NCBI GenBank assembly: GCA_010909725.1 | Contig: JAACMV010000016.1 | Span: forward strand, 907,501-971,500 | DNA from: Picochlorum sp. 'celeri' | Lineage: Eukaryota > Chlorophyta > Trebouxiophyceae | Direction: 5' to 3' | DNA length: 64,000 nt | Shown: one piece after another, positions 22,576-31,382 of the stretch | Numbering within the stretch: the first letter of the stretch is position 1 | How the letters are laid out: every line of letters starts with the position of its first letter | Translations under genes and position numbers: made by a program | The notes under the pieces: generated by a model | The model's input: the letters and a program-made list of their open reading frames with translations, nothing else | Told to the model about the DNA's origin: nothing | The model's database searches: none

Positions 22576-24642
22576 ATGGATGAAAACGGGAACCCAGGCA
22601 CTGTAGTCTCATCCATGAACAACAGTATGGGTGGTGGGGATGGCGTCGAGGGTATGGAGCAGAGGTTGACGTCCTGTATAGAAAAGGCTCTCCAGGGGGT
22701 GGTGGTGGAACGGCAAGAGCATGAAGGGCCTTCGCCAGGTGGAGACGCGCGTGAGGTGGATTCGTCGCAGCCAGCCACAGATGTTGCTAGTGCGTTGGCG
22801 CACCAGACTCGTCATGGCTTGCGTCCTGAAGATCTTCATGTGTTGGTCGTGGATGATGAGCGTATGTCAAGGACGATTGTATCGTCTCTTTTGAAAAAGT
22901 GCAAGTATTCTGTGACAACAGCAGAGGATGGAGCTGAGGCTATGGAGTTGTTGAGGTCACACCCTCCTGGGACGTTTCATCTGGTTTTAACGGATGTTCA
23001 GATGCCTCACATGAACGGATTAGAGTTATTGCAGTACATTAGAAGTGAGGAGACGCTGCGCTGTGTCCCAGTGGTGATGATGTCGTCGTATGATAACGGC
23101 AATGTGGTGTATGATTGTGTGGAGGGTGGAGCTGAAGAGTACTTGGTGAAGCCAGTCACGCAAAAGGAGGTGCAGCGCATTTGGCAGCATGTATTGAAGA
23201 AACGAAGTGTCGCGACGACAGTGCCGCAGGCGGATGCGAAAATGATGCAGAATGTGGCATTGGCAAAGGAGGTTGACACATGTACGAGCGGTGAGACTGG
23301 CCGGGAGGGCAAGAGTACTGTGACGAGCGACTTTTTGAAAATGATGAGGAACAAACGAATTCAAGAGATTGCCGAGCTGAGGAGTCAAGTGAGCCAGCTT
23401 GAGAAGGATTGCAGCTTGGTGGAACGTATATGTGGCATGGAAATGAATGGTCATGATGGAAAACGCCAAAAGTTTGACTCGGCAGTACTGGATAAAAAGA
23501 AGGAATTGGATAATGTGTACTTTACCAAACTACACAATGAACACAAAGAAGATGCATTGAAGCATTTTGCAAGAGATTTGAATGTGATGTCGCAGATGAA
23601 TGCCTTCCATGTGACATCTGTGATTCGCTCAGGGAATATGGCAAACCCGCAGGAAATGGTTTGCTGTGCGGATTTCGATGCAGATGATTTACATTTTGCT
23701 ACTGTGTCAGTATCTCGATCTGTCAAGGTGTTTGATTTCGAAAGTATGATGACTACTCCAGATGCCTTGCAGTTTCCAGTGTGGCAGGCAACGACACGGG
23801 CAAAATTGAGTTCAGTTTCTTGGAATTCTTACATTCGATCTCATTTGATCACATCTGATTATGATGGGTGCGTTCAGTTGTGGGATGTTTCCAGTGGGGC
23901 GACGAATGAGTTGACTCAGTTTGAGGAGCATTCAAAAAGAATTTGGAGCATTGATTTTTCTCGATTGGATCCTCTCCAGTTTGCGTCTGCATCGGATGAT
24001 TCCACCGTCAGACTTTGGAATTTACAGCAGTCTTCATCCATCGACTGTTTGAAAACCCCAGCGAATGCATGCTCTGTACATTTCTGTCCCTTCAAAGCAA
24101 CAACTCTTGCTGTTGCATGCGCAAATCATAATAGTTACATATTTGATACTCGCAAAACTGCGAGCCCAATTGCAGTGCTCACGGGAGCAAGTCGAGCCGT
24201 GTCGTATGTTCGGTTTTTGGATCGCCATACTGTCATTGGTGCATCCACAGACAATACTGTTCGTGCATGGAATCTGGACACGGAAGGAGATGTGGTGCCA
24301 CCTGCAGAAGAGTACAAGGGCCATGCCAACGAGAGAAATTTCGTTGGACTGAGTGTCCATCAGGATGGATTTATCGCCACGGGATCAGAAGACAACTCTG
24401 TCTGCTGTTATTATAGAGCATTTCCATTCCCCATCACCCAACACATGATTGACGCTGGCGATTCAGAGTCCGACAAAAAGCCCATGAGCTCAAACAACCC
24501 CAGAACATTCGTGAGCTCAGTTTCATGGGCACGCCATTCAAAGCACCTCTTGGTAGGAAACAGTGAAGGCGTGCTCCAAGTATTACACATGAAAGAATTC
24601 AAGAACGATATGAATATGAATACTACTACTTTGGCAAAATGA
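22576..24642 (+). CDS. Response-regulator receiver + coiled coil + COP1/SPA-type WD40 protein
   Basis: 688 residues from the ATG at 22576, one exon. Residues 85-210 form a receiver domain with every catalytic position: acidic pair D93/D94 (VVDDE), phospho-acceptor D140 (LTDVQMPHMNG), S170 or S171 (VMMSSYD) and K192 (LVKPV). A basic linker (205-250) leads to a coiled coil (about 255-340). A seven-bladed WD40 domain runs from about 355 to 670. Its blades read like COP1/SPA, not a generic WD40: SKRIWSIDFSRLDP, FASASDDSTVRLWN, VRFLDRHTVIGASTDNTVRAW and HANERNFVGLSVHQDGFIATGSEDNSV. In plants these domains bind Val-Pro motifs of light-signalling targets. COP1 has RING + coiled coil and SPA has kinase-like + coiled coil; here the N-terminal slot is a receiver. 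No RING or kinase is seen. A two-component input into a COP1/SPA-like adaptor is inference. Confidence 0.9.
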   Translation: MDENGNPGTVVSSMNNSMGGGDGVEGMEQRLTSCIEKALQGVVVERQEHEGPSPGGDAREVDSSQPATDVASALAHQTRHGLRPEDLHVLVVDDERMSRTIVSSLLKKCKYSVTTAEDGAEAMELLRSHPPGTFHLVLTDVQMPHMNGLELLQYIRSEETLRCVPVVMMSSYDNGNVVYDCVEGGAEEYLVKPVTQKEVQRIWQHVLKKRSVATTVPQADAKMMQNVALAKEVDTCTSGETGREGKSTVTSDFLKMMRNKRIQEIAELRSQVSQLEKDCSLVERICGMEMNGHDGKRQKFDSAVLDKKKELDNVYFTKLHNEHKEDALKHFARDLNVMSQMNAFHVTSVIRSGNMANPQEMVCCADFDADDLHFATVSVSRSVKVFDFESMMTTPDALQFPVWQATTRAKLSSVSWNSYIRSHLITSDYDGCVQLWDVSSGATNELTQFEEHSKRIWSIDFSRLDPLQFASASDDSTVRLWNLQQSSSIDCLKTPANACSVHFCPFKATTLAVACANHNSYIFDTRKTASPIAVLTGASRAVSYVRFLDRHTVIGASTDNTVRAWNLDTEGDVVPPAEEYKGHANERNFVGLSVHQDGFIATGSEDNSVCCYYRAFPFPITQHMIDAGDSESDKKPMSSNNPRTFVSSVSWARHSKHLLVGNSEGVLQVLHMKEFKNDMNMNTTTLAK

Positions 24643-24689
24643 TTGATGACCCTTTCTTTCCTTCTTTTTTTTTCTTCTTCTAGCTTCTG

Positions 24690-24694
24690 TGTAA
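24690..24694 (+). terminator. TGTAA poly(A) signal of the receiver-WD40 gene
   Basis: TGTAA 48 nt after the stop, directly followed by ATAAA; TGTAA is the usual green-algal signal. Confidence 0.6.
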
Positions 24695-24791
24695 ATAAAG
24701 GAATGCATATTCTTTTTCTTCTGAATTGTATGAAACACATTTTGTCGTCTGAAAATCAGAAAATTGAGGGTCGGGAAAAGACATTTTTGAG

Positions 24792-24798
24792 TATATAA
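24792..24798 (+). promoter_or_regulatory. TATA-like element upstream of the permuted tRNA gene
   Basis: TATATAA 41 nt upstream of the first tRNA-homologous base. Plant and algal tRNA genes often have an upstream TATA-like element for polymerase III. Confidence 0.4.
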
Positions 24799-24839
24799 TT
24801 TACAGAAAATTCGAAAATGAGCAGTCGATTTTGCTAACA

Positions 24840-24943
24840 TACAGAGGGTCGGGGGTTCGATTCCTCCCAGCTCCACGTCAAGGATATCAACAATATCCGA
24901 AGCATATGGGGCTGTGGTCTAGGGGAATGGCATCTGTTTCGCA
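24840..24943 (+). tRNA. Circularly permuted tRNA-Ala(CGC)
   Basis: The 3' half (tRNA positions 38-73) lies first, at 24840-24875; the 5' half (1-37) lies second, at 24908-24943, with 32 nt between. Acceptor stem: 5' GGGGCTG (24908-24914) pairs with CAGCTCC (24868-24874), all seven positions, with one G-U at 3-70, the identity element of tRNA-Ala; discriminator A (24875). D arm: GTC/GGC closes three pairs with a GG-containing loop. Anticodon stem: TCTGT (24933-24937) pairs perfectly with ACAGA (24841-24845) from the other half. Anticodon loop TTCGCAT gives anticodon CGC at 24940-24942. T arm: GGGGG/CCTCC around TTCGATT. Variable loop 5 nt. No CCA is encoded. In linear order the half molecules do not make a tRNA; only the permuted order does. 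Maturation would need circularisation at the anticodon loop plus RNase P and RNase Z cuts, as in red and green algal permuted tRNAs. Confidence 0.9.
24876..24907 (+). other. Intervening sequence of the permuted tRNA
   Basis: 32 nt between position 73 of the 3' half and position 1 of the 5' half. It contains a hairpin (24882-24898): GGATAT, five-base loop, ATATCC. It would be removed from the circular precursor by RNase Z and RNase P. Confidence 0.8.
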
Positions 24944-24947
24944 GCCA

Positions 24948-24953
24948 TTTTTT
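24948..24953 (+). terminator. RNA polymerase III T6 terminator
   Basis: Six T in a row, 4 nt after the last base of the 5' tRNA half. This puts the transcript end after the 5' half, as expected if both halves are made in one permuted precursor. Confidence 0.7.
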
Positions 24954-25706
24954 AATCTTTTTGCATCATTTTCCTCTTCTACACATCTACATTCATCTGT
25001 AATCACACCACAAGTTGATTTTGACCAAGAGAGTCTCACATCTCCTAACATATCTTCTATGTCCGGTCAAACGTTCCTTTTGATGGGATACACACAGCCA
25101 TCTCAGGGAAGGGTTTCCCACGATCCCTTCAAAAAGAGCCTTTGACAGGGCATGTCAACGGAATCCCAAGATTTGAATCTGAATTTACCCGCGCTTTGAA
25201 GGACACACGATTCGAGAATCAATCCGCAAATCTCCGCCATCATGAGACACTGCAGCATGTAATAGCCCTCCAATTCATATTATATATCCAACAACAGTAG
25301 TAACTATTCTCTGTTTAGGTACCGACTGTCTTTTCTTCTTCTCAAGTGCTGAGAGTAGAGCAGAGTAGCCGAACGCAAAGTCAACTTCAAACCGAAACTC
25401 TTGTACGTGCAATCTTATGTGCTTAGTATCACATATATATGTATATATTTGGCTGGAATCTATTTTTTCAAGCTGATCACCGCTCGAAACGGTTTCAACC
25501 GCATCGAGCTGCCAGAAACATCTACTACTAGATGAAGCCGATCAGCGCTCGAATCAACAAATACTTTGTCGCGGCTTGTTCTATCTGATTCACAACCATT
25601 CATAGACATGATGTTGCTATTTTCGATATGCAGAGGGAACGGTGATATAGCATAGAGTGCTTTTTTGGTTTTTCTTGCTTTCTTTTTCTCTCCAAACGAA
25701 CGAACC
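24954..25706. other. Intergenic, no gene seen
   Basis: 753 nt between the tRNA terminator and the next start. Two imperfect 17-nt direct copies, each with GATCA, C/G and CGCTCGAA, lie near 25472 and 25537. No coding or RNA gene supported. Confidence 0.5.
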
Positions 25707-26396
25707 ATGGCCAGCGACGACAGTTTCCAAGAAACTTGCGAAAGAAAATCCACGGATGGCCGCCAAATCGAACTTCTTCAGAAGTTATTGATGGTATGCG
25801 ATGCGGTTGAGGTCCGAGGGGGCTTTGATGAGACAATCATGGACTACAGTCTTCCTAGGAACATTAGACGACTGCCTTTTTTCCGTTATACAATCACCAC
25901 TAAGGTGGCAATGGAACCGGAGATTGTCAATCAGAGAGTCACAAGAGCAGTAAAAGAGCACATGGGTGATATAGAACATATCGTTTGCCCAGACAAATTA
26001 CAGGGAAATAGCACAGAAACACACACATTTCTTATTGTTTCACCAACGGGTCTCAACTATTCATTGGAGAAATTCCTATCCAGTAATGACGAAGCCAAAG
26101 ATGCACTTTCAATAGTGTACAAGGCATCAAAAGACACGAGCGCATCCTGGAAAAAACTGACGCCTACAGCGTGGGTTAACATACGTTTCCAGGTTGGTGC
26201 TTACATTCTGTGCAGTGCTAGCTATCAGGATCTCGCAGAGAATAAGAACTGGAAGCAGCTGGAAAAGAGTTTAGAGAGAAGCTTGAGCGAAAGTGTCGAA
26301 AGTGACAACCAGGATGGCTTTTTCATGGAGAGTTATGATCCATTTGCTGAGGCAGATCCCTTCAGGTTCGACAACGGTGAAAATCGTTCCCTATAA
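25707..26396 (+). CDS. Protein of unknown function (229 aa)
   Basis: Start chosen at the ATG at 25707 (MASDDSF) in a strong ACCATGG context. I do not recognise the family. The chain is soluble with no signal peptide or TM segment. It has a middle part rich in beta-type residues (RYTITTKVAMEPEIV, THTFLIVSPTGLNYS, WVNIRFQVGAYILC), then a C-terminal helix (NKNWKQLEKSLERSLSESVES) and an acidic tail. No Cys or His cluster. Protein-like composition over the full length and the Kozak context support a real gene. The upstream ATG-less extension is not used. Confidence 0.65.
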   Translation: MASDDSFQETCERKSTDGRQIELLQKLLMVCDAVEVRGGFDETIMDYSLPRNIRRLPFFRYTITTKVAMEPEIVNQRVTRAVKEHMGDIEHIVCPDKLQGNSTETHTFLIVSPTGLNYSLEKFLSSNDEAKDALSIVYKASKDTSASWKKLTPTAWVNIRFQVGAYILCSASYQDLAENKNWKQLEKSLERSLSESVESDNQDGFFMESYDPFAEADPFRFDNGENRSL

Positions 26397-27063
26397 TCTC
26401 CATGATCGCATGTGCATGATTTCTGAGAAGATGAATATACTAGAAGTTCAGTGAGTGAGTGAGTGGAAAGAGTACATGTGCGGTCATGGTGATGAGTAGT
26501 GAGGGGTGACGAGTATCATCAAGGGGATGGCATGCGTGTGAGAGCCTGTTCGAATCTTTAGAACGATGGTATAGGTATATGGATACATATCCATGATAGT
26601 ATACTTGTAGTTATGCGCCGCGGTATCTAGTCTAGATATATAGCAGCAGGGTTCTGGCAACGATTTCTCTTCTAGGTATGAATCATCAGCACTGAATTAT
26701 TTCATGCACTGTTCGTACTTGATTCAATTTCTCGCTGTTTTATCTTTTCCCTCCTTTTTTTCTTGTAAGTAGCGAGTGTACTATATCGGGGCTTCCTTTT
26801 ATCTCAGTATCCTTCCTCTTTTCCTGTGTGGCACTGTTATGGTTGTCTGTGTCAGGCGAGACGAGGAGCACAGGGACAAAAGGAAGCCCCATGTTCATGA
26901 TCTACATTGTTTCTTCGGCCTAAACTCGATGAGATCAAGTCTTTCACATGTACTATTACCGAGCAGAAGAAACCAAAAAAAATACTAGTAGTCTTACAGC
27001 AGCAAAATACGAAATCAATACACCCCAGGGGAAAAGAAGAAGAAGGCATGCATACATACTCTA
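26397..27063. other. Intergenic, no gene seen
   Basis: 667 nt between convergent 3' ends. It holds a short GTGA repeat (around 26450-26465), a small inverted repeat ATGGATA/TATCCAT (26579-26594) and TATA-rich stretches. No gene supported. Confidence 0.5.
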
Positions 27064-29370
27064 CTAGGCAGAGTTCTTCTTGTGTGAGACACATCGTGCC
27101 ATTGTTTTACTGGCTCGACTGATGGCATCCGTCTGATAAAACTGGCTGATCGAGGTCTTCAGTGGGTTGCTGTTGTCTACTTTTGTCTTCTTTGCCTTTT
27201 CTGCAGCAAGCTTGGCATACTCTCCTCTGGAGAACAGAGAAGACAGGGCTGGCTGGACAGTACCAGTGGAGACCAAGTGTGGTGCAACCTGAGCCAATCG
27301 TTGACGCATCTCGTCCAATGAGTTCACTGGCAAGGTATGGCCGCACACCTCACTGAGGGCTCTAATAATCTCCCAATCATTCCTAGCCTGTGCAATAGGT
27401 GCCACTGCATTCTTTGTTGTCTGGGCACGTCCCTCTGTATTCACATATGTGGCATACTTTTCCGTGTATGCAGCGCCTGGAAGAACAATATCGGCGCGTG
27501 ATGCACCTCTATCTCCATGGTGACCCTGATAAATCACAAACGCATCTGCAGGGACATCCTTTTCATCAAAATCATCTGAGCCAAGAAGGTAGACAACCTT
27601 GGGGTCCTCCTGTTGCATTCTTGCCTTCACACTTGGAATGAACCCAACATCCAGTGCAGTCACACTCGAAGCAGTGTCATGAAGGATATTCAGACCCGAC
27701 CAATCATCTCTCACTACACCTGCCTTGTCGACAAGCTTGTGAACCTTGGCCATGACAGCGTCTCTATCATCCCGCCTGAGAACCCCAGACCCAACAATAA
27801 CCACAGGGTTTGATGCACCACGCAAACGCTTGCACCATTCAGATGTTGTCTTTGAAATTGCATCGAGAGCGCTTGCCGTGTCACCCAGATGCTCGTATGG
27901 ATATGTGAGATCCACCTCTGAACCAACAACTCCAACTGGAACACCATACATGGCTTGTGCACGGATTCTAGCATTCAATACAGGACCCTCCACCCTTGGG
28001 TTCGTTCCAATTAACAATATAGCATCCGCCTCATCAATACCACTCAGTGTCGAATTGAACACATACGATCCACGGAGATCTGCATCCATATCCCCATATC
28101 CACTCTCATGCCTCACATCCCCACAACCCATCCTATTCATCAAATCCTTCAACGCCACCATAGACTCCGCGTCCGCCAGCTTGCCTGCAATAGCTCTCAT
28201 CGAATGCCCTGGTGTCTTGGCCAACACATCACGCACTGCAGACAGTGCCGTCTGCCATTCACATTCCTCCAAATGCCCTTGCGCATTCTTCACCATTGGA
28301 CTCACCAATCGCTGATACCGAAGCCCATCAAATTGATATCGAGTCTTATCCGATATCCACTCCTGATTAATGCTCTCATTCAAACGAGGCAGGATTCTCA
28401 TCACTTCATTTCCACGAGCATCCACACGGATATTCGACCCCAACCCATCACTCGTATCAATACTATCCGTGCTCCTCAACTCCCAGCTTCGATACGTAAA
28501 CGCAGTAGGTTTGGACGTCAATGCACCCACCGGGCACAAATCCACCACATTCCCAGACAACTCAGACTCCATTGTCTTCTCCACATACGTCCCAATCTCT
28601 GCATCCCTCCCTCTCCCAGTAATTCCCAGATCCTCAATCCCAGCAACCTCCTTTGCAAAACGAACACAACGAGTACAATGAATACATCTGGTCATCACCG
28701 TCTTCACCAACGGCCCCAGATTCTTATCCTGAACCGCCCTCTTCACCTCTGTAAACCTGCTCCTATCAGATCCAAACACCATGGCCTGATCCTGCAAATC
28801 ACACTCCCCACCCTGATCGCAAATCGGACAATCGAGAGGATGATTCGCCAACAAAAACTCCATCACACCCTCCCGAGCCTTCTTCACGAGAGGCGTATCC
28901 GTCTTGATGTTCATCCCAGGGTTGGCAGGCATGGCACACGACGCCACGGGTTTTGGCGATTTCTCCACCTCGACCAAACACATACGACAATTTCCAGCAA
29001 TTGATAATCGCTGATGATAGCAAAATCTGCACAACCACGAGATACCGCATGAGGACATCCTTCCCACGGAGTTGAAGACACTCGGCATCTTCTACCAACA
29101 TATGAAAAAACCATACCTTGGGATATCAACACCGCCAGCTTCGCATGCCTGAAGGACATTGGACCCCTTTGGAACAGACACAGGTCGGCCATTCACAGTG
29201 ACCTCGACCATGTCTTCCTTCTCCGCCGGTGCAGCCTCAGGCTGCGCAGAGAAACATCGACCATCAAATACAACCCCTCCATCATATTTTCCAAGCAGAG
29301 ATGACCGAAGCAACGTCGCTCCCTTTCCCTGCCGAGCAGATGATCGCAGCAAGGCCTCGAGGCGCTGCAT
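27064..29370 (-). CDS. NDUFS1: Complex I 75-kDa subunit (NDUFS1/NuoG)
   Basis: Two exons: 29370-29117 and 29026-27064 with a 90-nt intron in phase 2, giving 738 residues (human NDUFS1 is of similar size). The mitochondrial leader is Arg/Ser-rich ([17 protein letters not shown]). Cluster ligands in order: N1b [2Fe-2S] Cys straddling the intron ([10 protein letters not shown] + [16 protein letters not shown]), N5 [4Fe-4S] motif [15 protein letters not shown]4 [4Fe-4S] motif [10 protein letters not shown] with the distal Cys in [10 protein letters not shown]. The C-terminal half is the molybdopterin-oxidoreductase-like fold, which has lost its cofactor in this family. It passes electrons from FMN towards quinone in complex I. 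The frame and motif are only restored when the intron is removed. Confidence 0.96.
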
Positions 29371-29650
29371 TATTCTTCTTCTCTCGACGGTTTTCCAATA
29401 ATAATTCAATAATAATAACTATTATACAAATACTAACTACTTATGACAATGCGCAGCCTGCAGAATTCTGCTGCTAGCAGGATTACCAGGAAGATTTCTT
29501 CTTCAAAAGAAACAACAAGCCTTGAAGAGAGACAGATTTCTGTGTGATTGACTTGTGCAAAGAACGAACTTTGCACATCTACTAGTACTCCTACCAATGG
29601 CTATGGTATAATAATAATCATTATTACATTACTATGTGTGATAATCATGA

Positions 29651-30616
29651 TCATGGCATGTATGGATCATCCTGTGCTGTTTGATTAATGTTTGATACCA
29701 CTCGCATGGACGGAGGCAGGTCATTATTCACAATCTCAAAATTCTTCCTCTCCTCTCTCTCCTTGGCATCCTTCCTGATGCGAGCATTCAATGATGTTAA
29801 TATCCGCAACACGACAGTCGCGGGGTCTGCAGCCGCATCATCATCACCCGACCCCTCCAAAGACACGGTCAGATCTGCATAGGCATACTGGGACCTCCGG
29901 GCCTCCAACAATGCCTCCAATCTGCCAACCGTCGCATCAAATATCTCCTCCTTTGACATCGTCTCTGCCCCATCTATAGCAACCAAAGGCCTATCATTGG
30001 ATGAATCCCGCAGCACACGCTGCGCCAACATGGCCGGACGGCCATCCAACCATATAGAAATACCAGTCTGCATGTGCCCCCAGTTCTGACTCTTGCAAGC
30101 AGCGCCACCTCCCGTCGCCACAACACACCGAGCAAAAGGCGCTATTTCCTGCAACACTTCCGTCTCGAGCACTCTGAAATCCTCCTCCCCGTCCTCTGCG
30201 AAAATATCAGCCACGCTCTTGCCAGCCAATTGCTCAATCAGAGAATCAGAGTCCAAAAAGCAGTACCCCAGAGCCTGACCAAGCATTTTACCCACAGTCG
30301 ATTTCCCAGTCCCCATCATCCCCACAAGAAATAGACTAGTCCCTTGAAGATGTTCAACAGCCTCAGCTGCCTCCTTTTCAATCGACTGAGACAAGGCAGC
30401 GTAGGCTTGATTCCCGGCCCTCAGCTTTTCTTCCTCATCCTCCTCCTCCTGACTGGATGCATACAGCCTTGTAATAATCTTATTGCATGTATGCAGTTTC
30501 GAAGGAAAATGCAGTCCTCTTGGGCAATGCTGTCTATAGTGTCTGTTACTACAGACATGCGTCGAATGGCTCCATGCCATTCGCCGTGGCACTGCGACTC
30601 TTCCCTGTAGGATCAT
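29651..30616 (-). CDS. Shikimate kinase, plastid
   Basis: 321 residues from the ATG at 30616. The first about 80 residues form a Ser/Arg/His-rich leader fitting plastid import. The kinase core has P-loop GMMGTGKST, shikimate/Mg site DSD (FLDSDSLIEQLAG), FRVLETEVL with the conserved Arg, ATGGGAACK, a WLDG strand, DRPLV in the lid and RSQYAYADLTV near the end. The enzyme makes shikimate-3-phosphate from shikimate and ATP in aromatic amino acid synthesis. All active-site motifs are present, so it is more likely a true kinase than the kinase-like SKL1/SKL2 forms. The C-terminal tail of about 60 charged residues goes beyond bacterial AroK. Confidence 0.9.
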   Translation of the reverse strand: MILQGRVAVPRRMAWSHSTHVCSNRHYRQHCPRGLHFPSKLHTCNKIITRLYASSQEEEDEEEKLRAGNQAYAALSQSIEKEAAEAVEHLQGTSLFLVGMMGTGKSTVGKMLGQALGYCFLDSDSLIEQLAGKSVADIFAEDGEEDFRVLETEVLQEIAPFARCVVATGGGAACKSQNWGHMQTGISIWLDGRPAMLAQRVLRDSSNDRPLVAIDGAETMSKEEIFDATVGRLEALLEARRSQYAYADLTVSLEGSGDDDAAADPATVVLRILTSLNARIRKDAKEREERKNFEIVNNDLPPSMRVVSNINQTAQDDPYMP

Positions 30617-30713
30617 CACTATTATTATTATTATATCTAAAATATATGCAATTGTAATGATATTTTTGAAAAAATCATCGCTATGCTCTCTGGCTTGTAT
30701 AAAATTTGTTCGT

Positions 30714-31043
30714 TCAGTCCTCCTGCCCTGCCTCCCTCTGTACTACTACCAACATGGCCTTTATCTTTTGAAGAATATCAGCTTTTATATGATCAGGCAC
30801 CCGTGTCTTTGCATCACTCTGTACACGAGCAACCAATGCCGATTGTTTCGGAATCCCTGTAGACTCTGCATTGGTGTTCATCATCATCAAACAGGTGTGC
30901 CTCACAGTATCCACCCACCCACTCTGTTCCAACGTCTCTCTAGCAGCGCATTTCACTTGAATCCATTCCTCGGATTGTTTCAGAGACATAGTCTTTGTGG
31001 ATGTGTCATCCTGTTGGTCATCGTCACCGCTGCTCGTGGCCAT
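30714..31043 (-). CDS. ENY2: ENY2/Sus1, SAGA and mRNA-export factor
   Basis: 109 residues from the ATG at 31043 (MATSSGDDD). A 25-residue acidic head precedes the five-helix ENY2 fold: SEEWIQVKCAARETLEQSGWVDTVR, the central SALVARVQSDA and the family-typical VPDHIKADILQKIKAML at the end. ENY2/Sus1 is a small helical protein that sits in the SAGA deubiquitinating module and in TREX-2 at the nuclear pore. The frame extends upstream to 31244 without a better start; a further 5' exon cannot be excluded. The inverted spacing suggests its promoter lies in 31044-31382. Confidence 0.85.
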   Translation of the reverse strand: MATSSGDDDQQDDTSTKTMSLKQSEEWIQVKCAARETLEQSGWVDTVRHTCLMMMNTNAESTGIPKQSALVARVQSDAKTRVPDHIKADILQKIKAMLVVVQREAGQED

Positions 31044-31382
31044 GTTGTTTTCCACTGTGTCCACCTTCTGAACAACAACAATATGAAGAAGGAATGGTGT
31101 TAGCCGTCTATCCATATCTTTGAATAATACTAAGGAATATATGTGAAAGAAAAGAATCCTTTCCAGATGAAACAACAACAACAACAGCAACAAGACAACA
31201 GTACCATGTCTTTTTTGGGGGGCATTCGATTCGATTCGATTCAATCACGTGCTCCCAGCGCATTCGTTACCTGATTCACATTGCTATTCTTGGAAGAATA
31301 TTATTACTAATAATAATAATAATAATAATAATTGATATACGGTATAGTAGTAGTGTCCTCATCAAATAGTAAGCACTCAAAA
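31044..31382. other. Intergenic upstream of ENY2
   Basis: 339 nt, with an ATT/AAT microsatellite at about 31299-31333 (ATAATAATAATAA) and a GATTC repeat near 31228-31245. No gene seen. Confidence 0.5.

Noticed and set aside
24583..24876. Minus-strand frame beginning MELGGIEPPT
   Set aside because: It is antisense to the 3' half of the tRNA; the peptide is the typical false product of a translated tRNA.
27746..29004. Long plus-strand frames opposite NDUFS1
   Set aside because: Antisense shadows of the NDUFS1 exon, caused by base composition; no domain seen.
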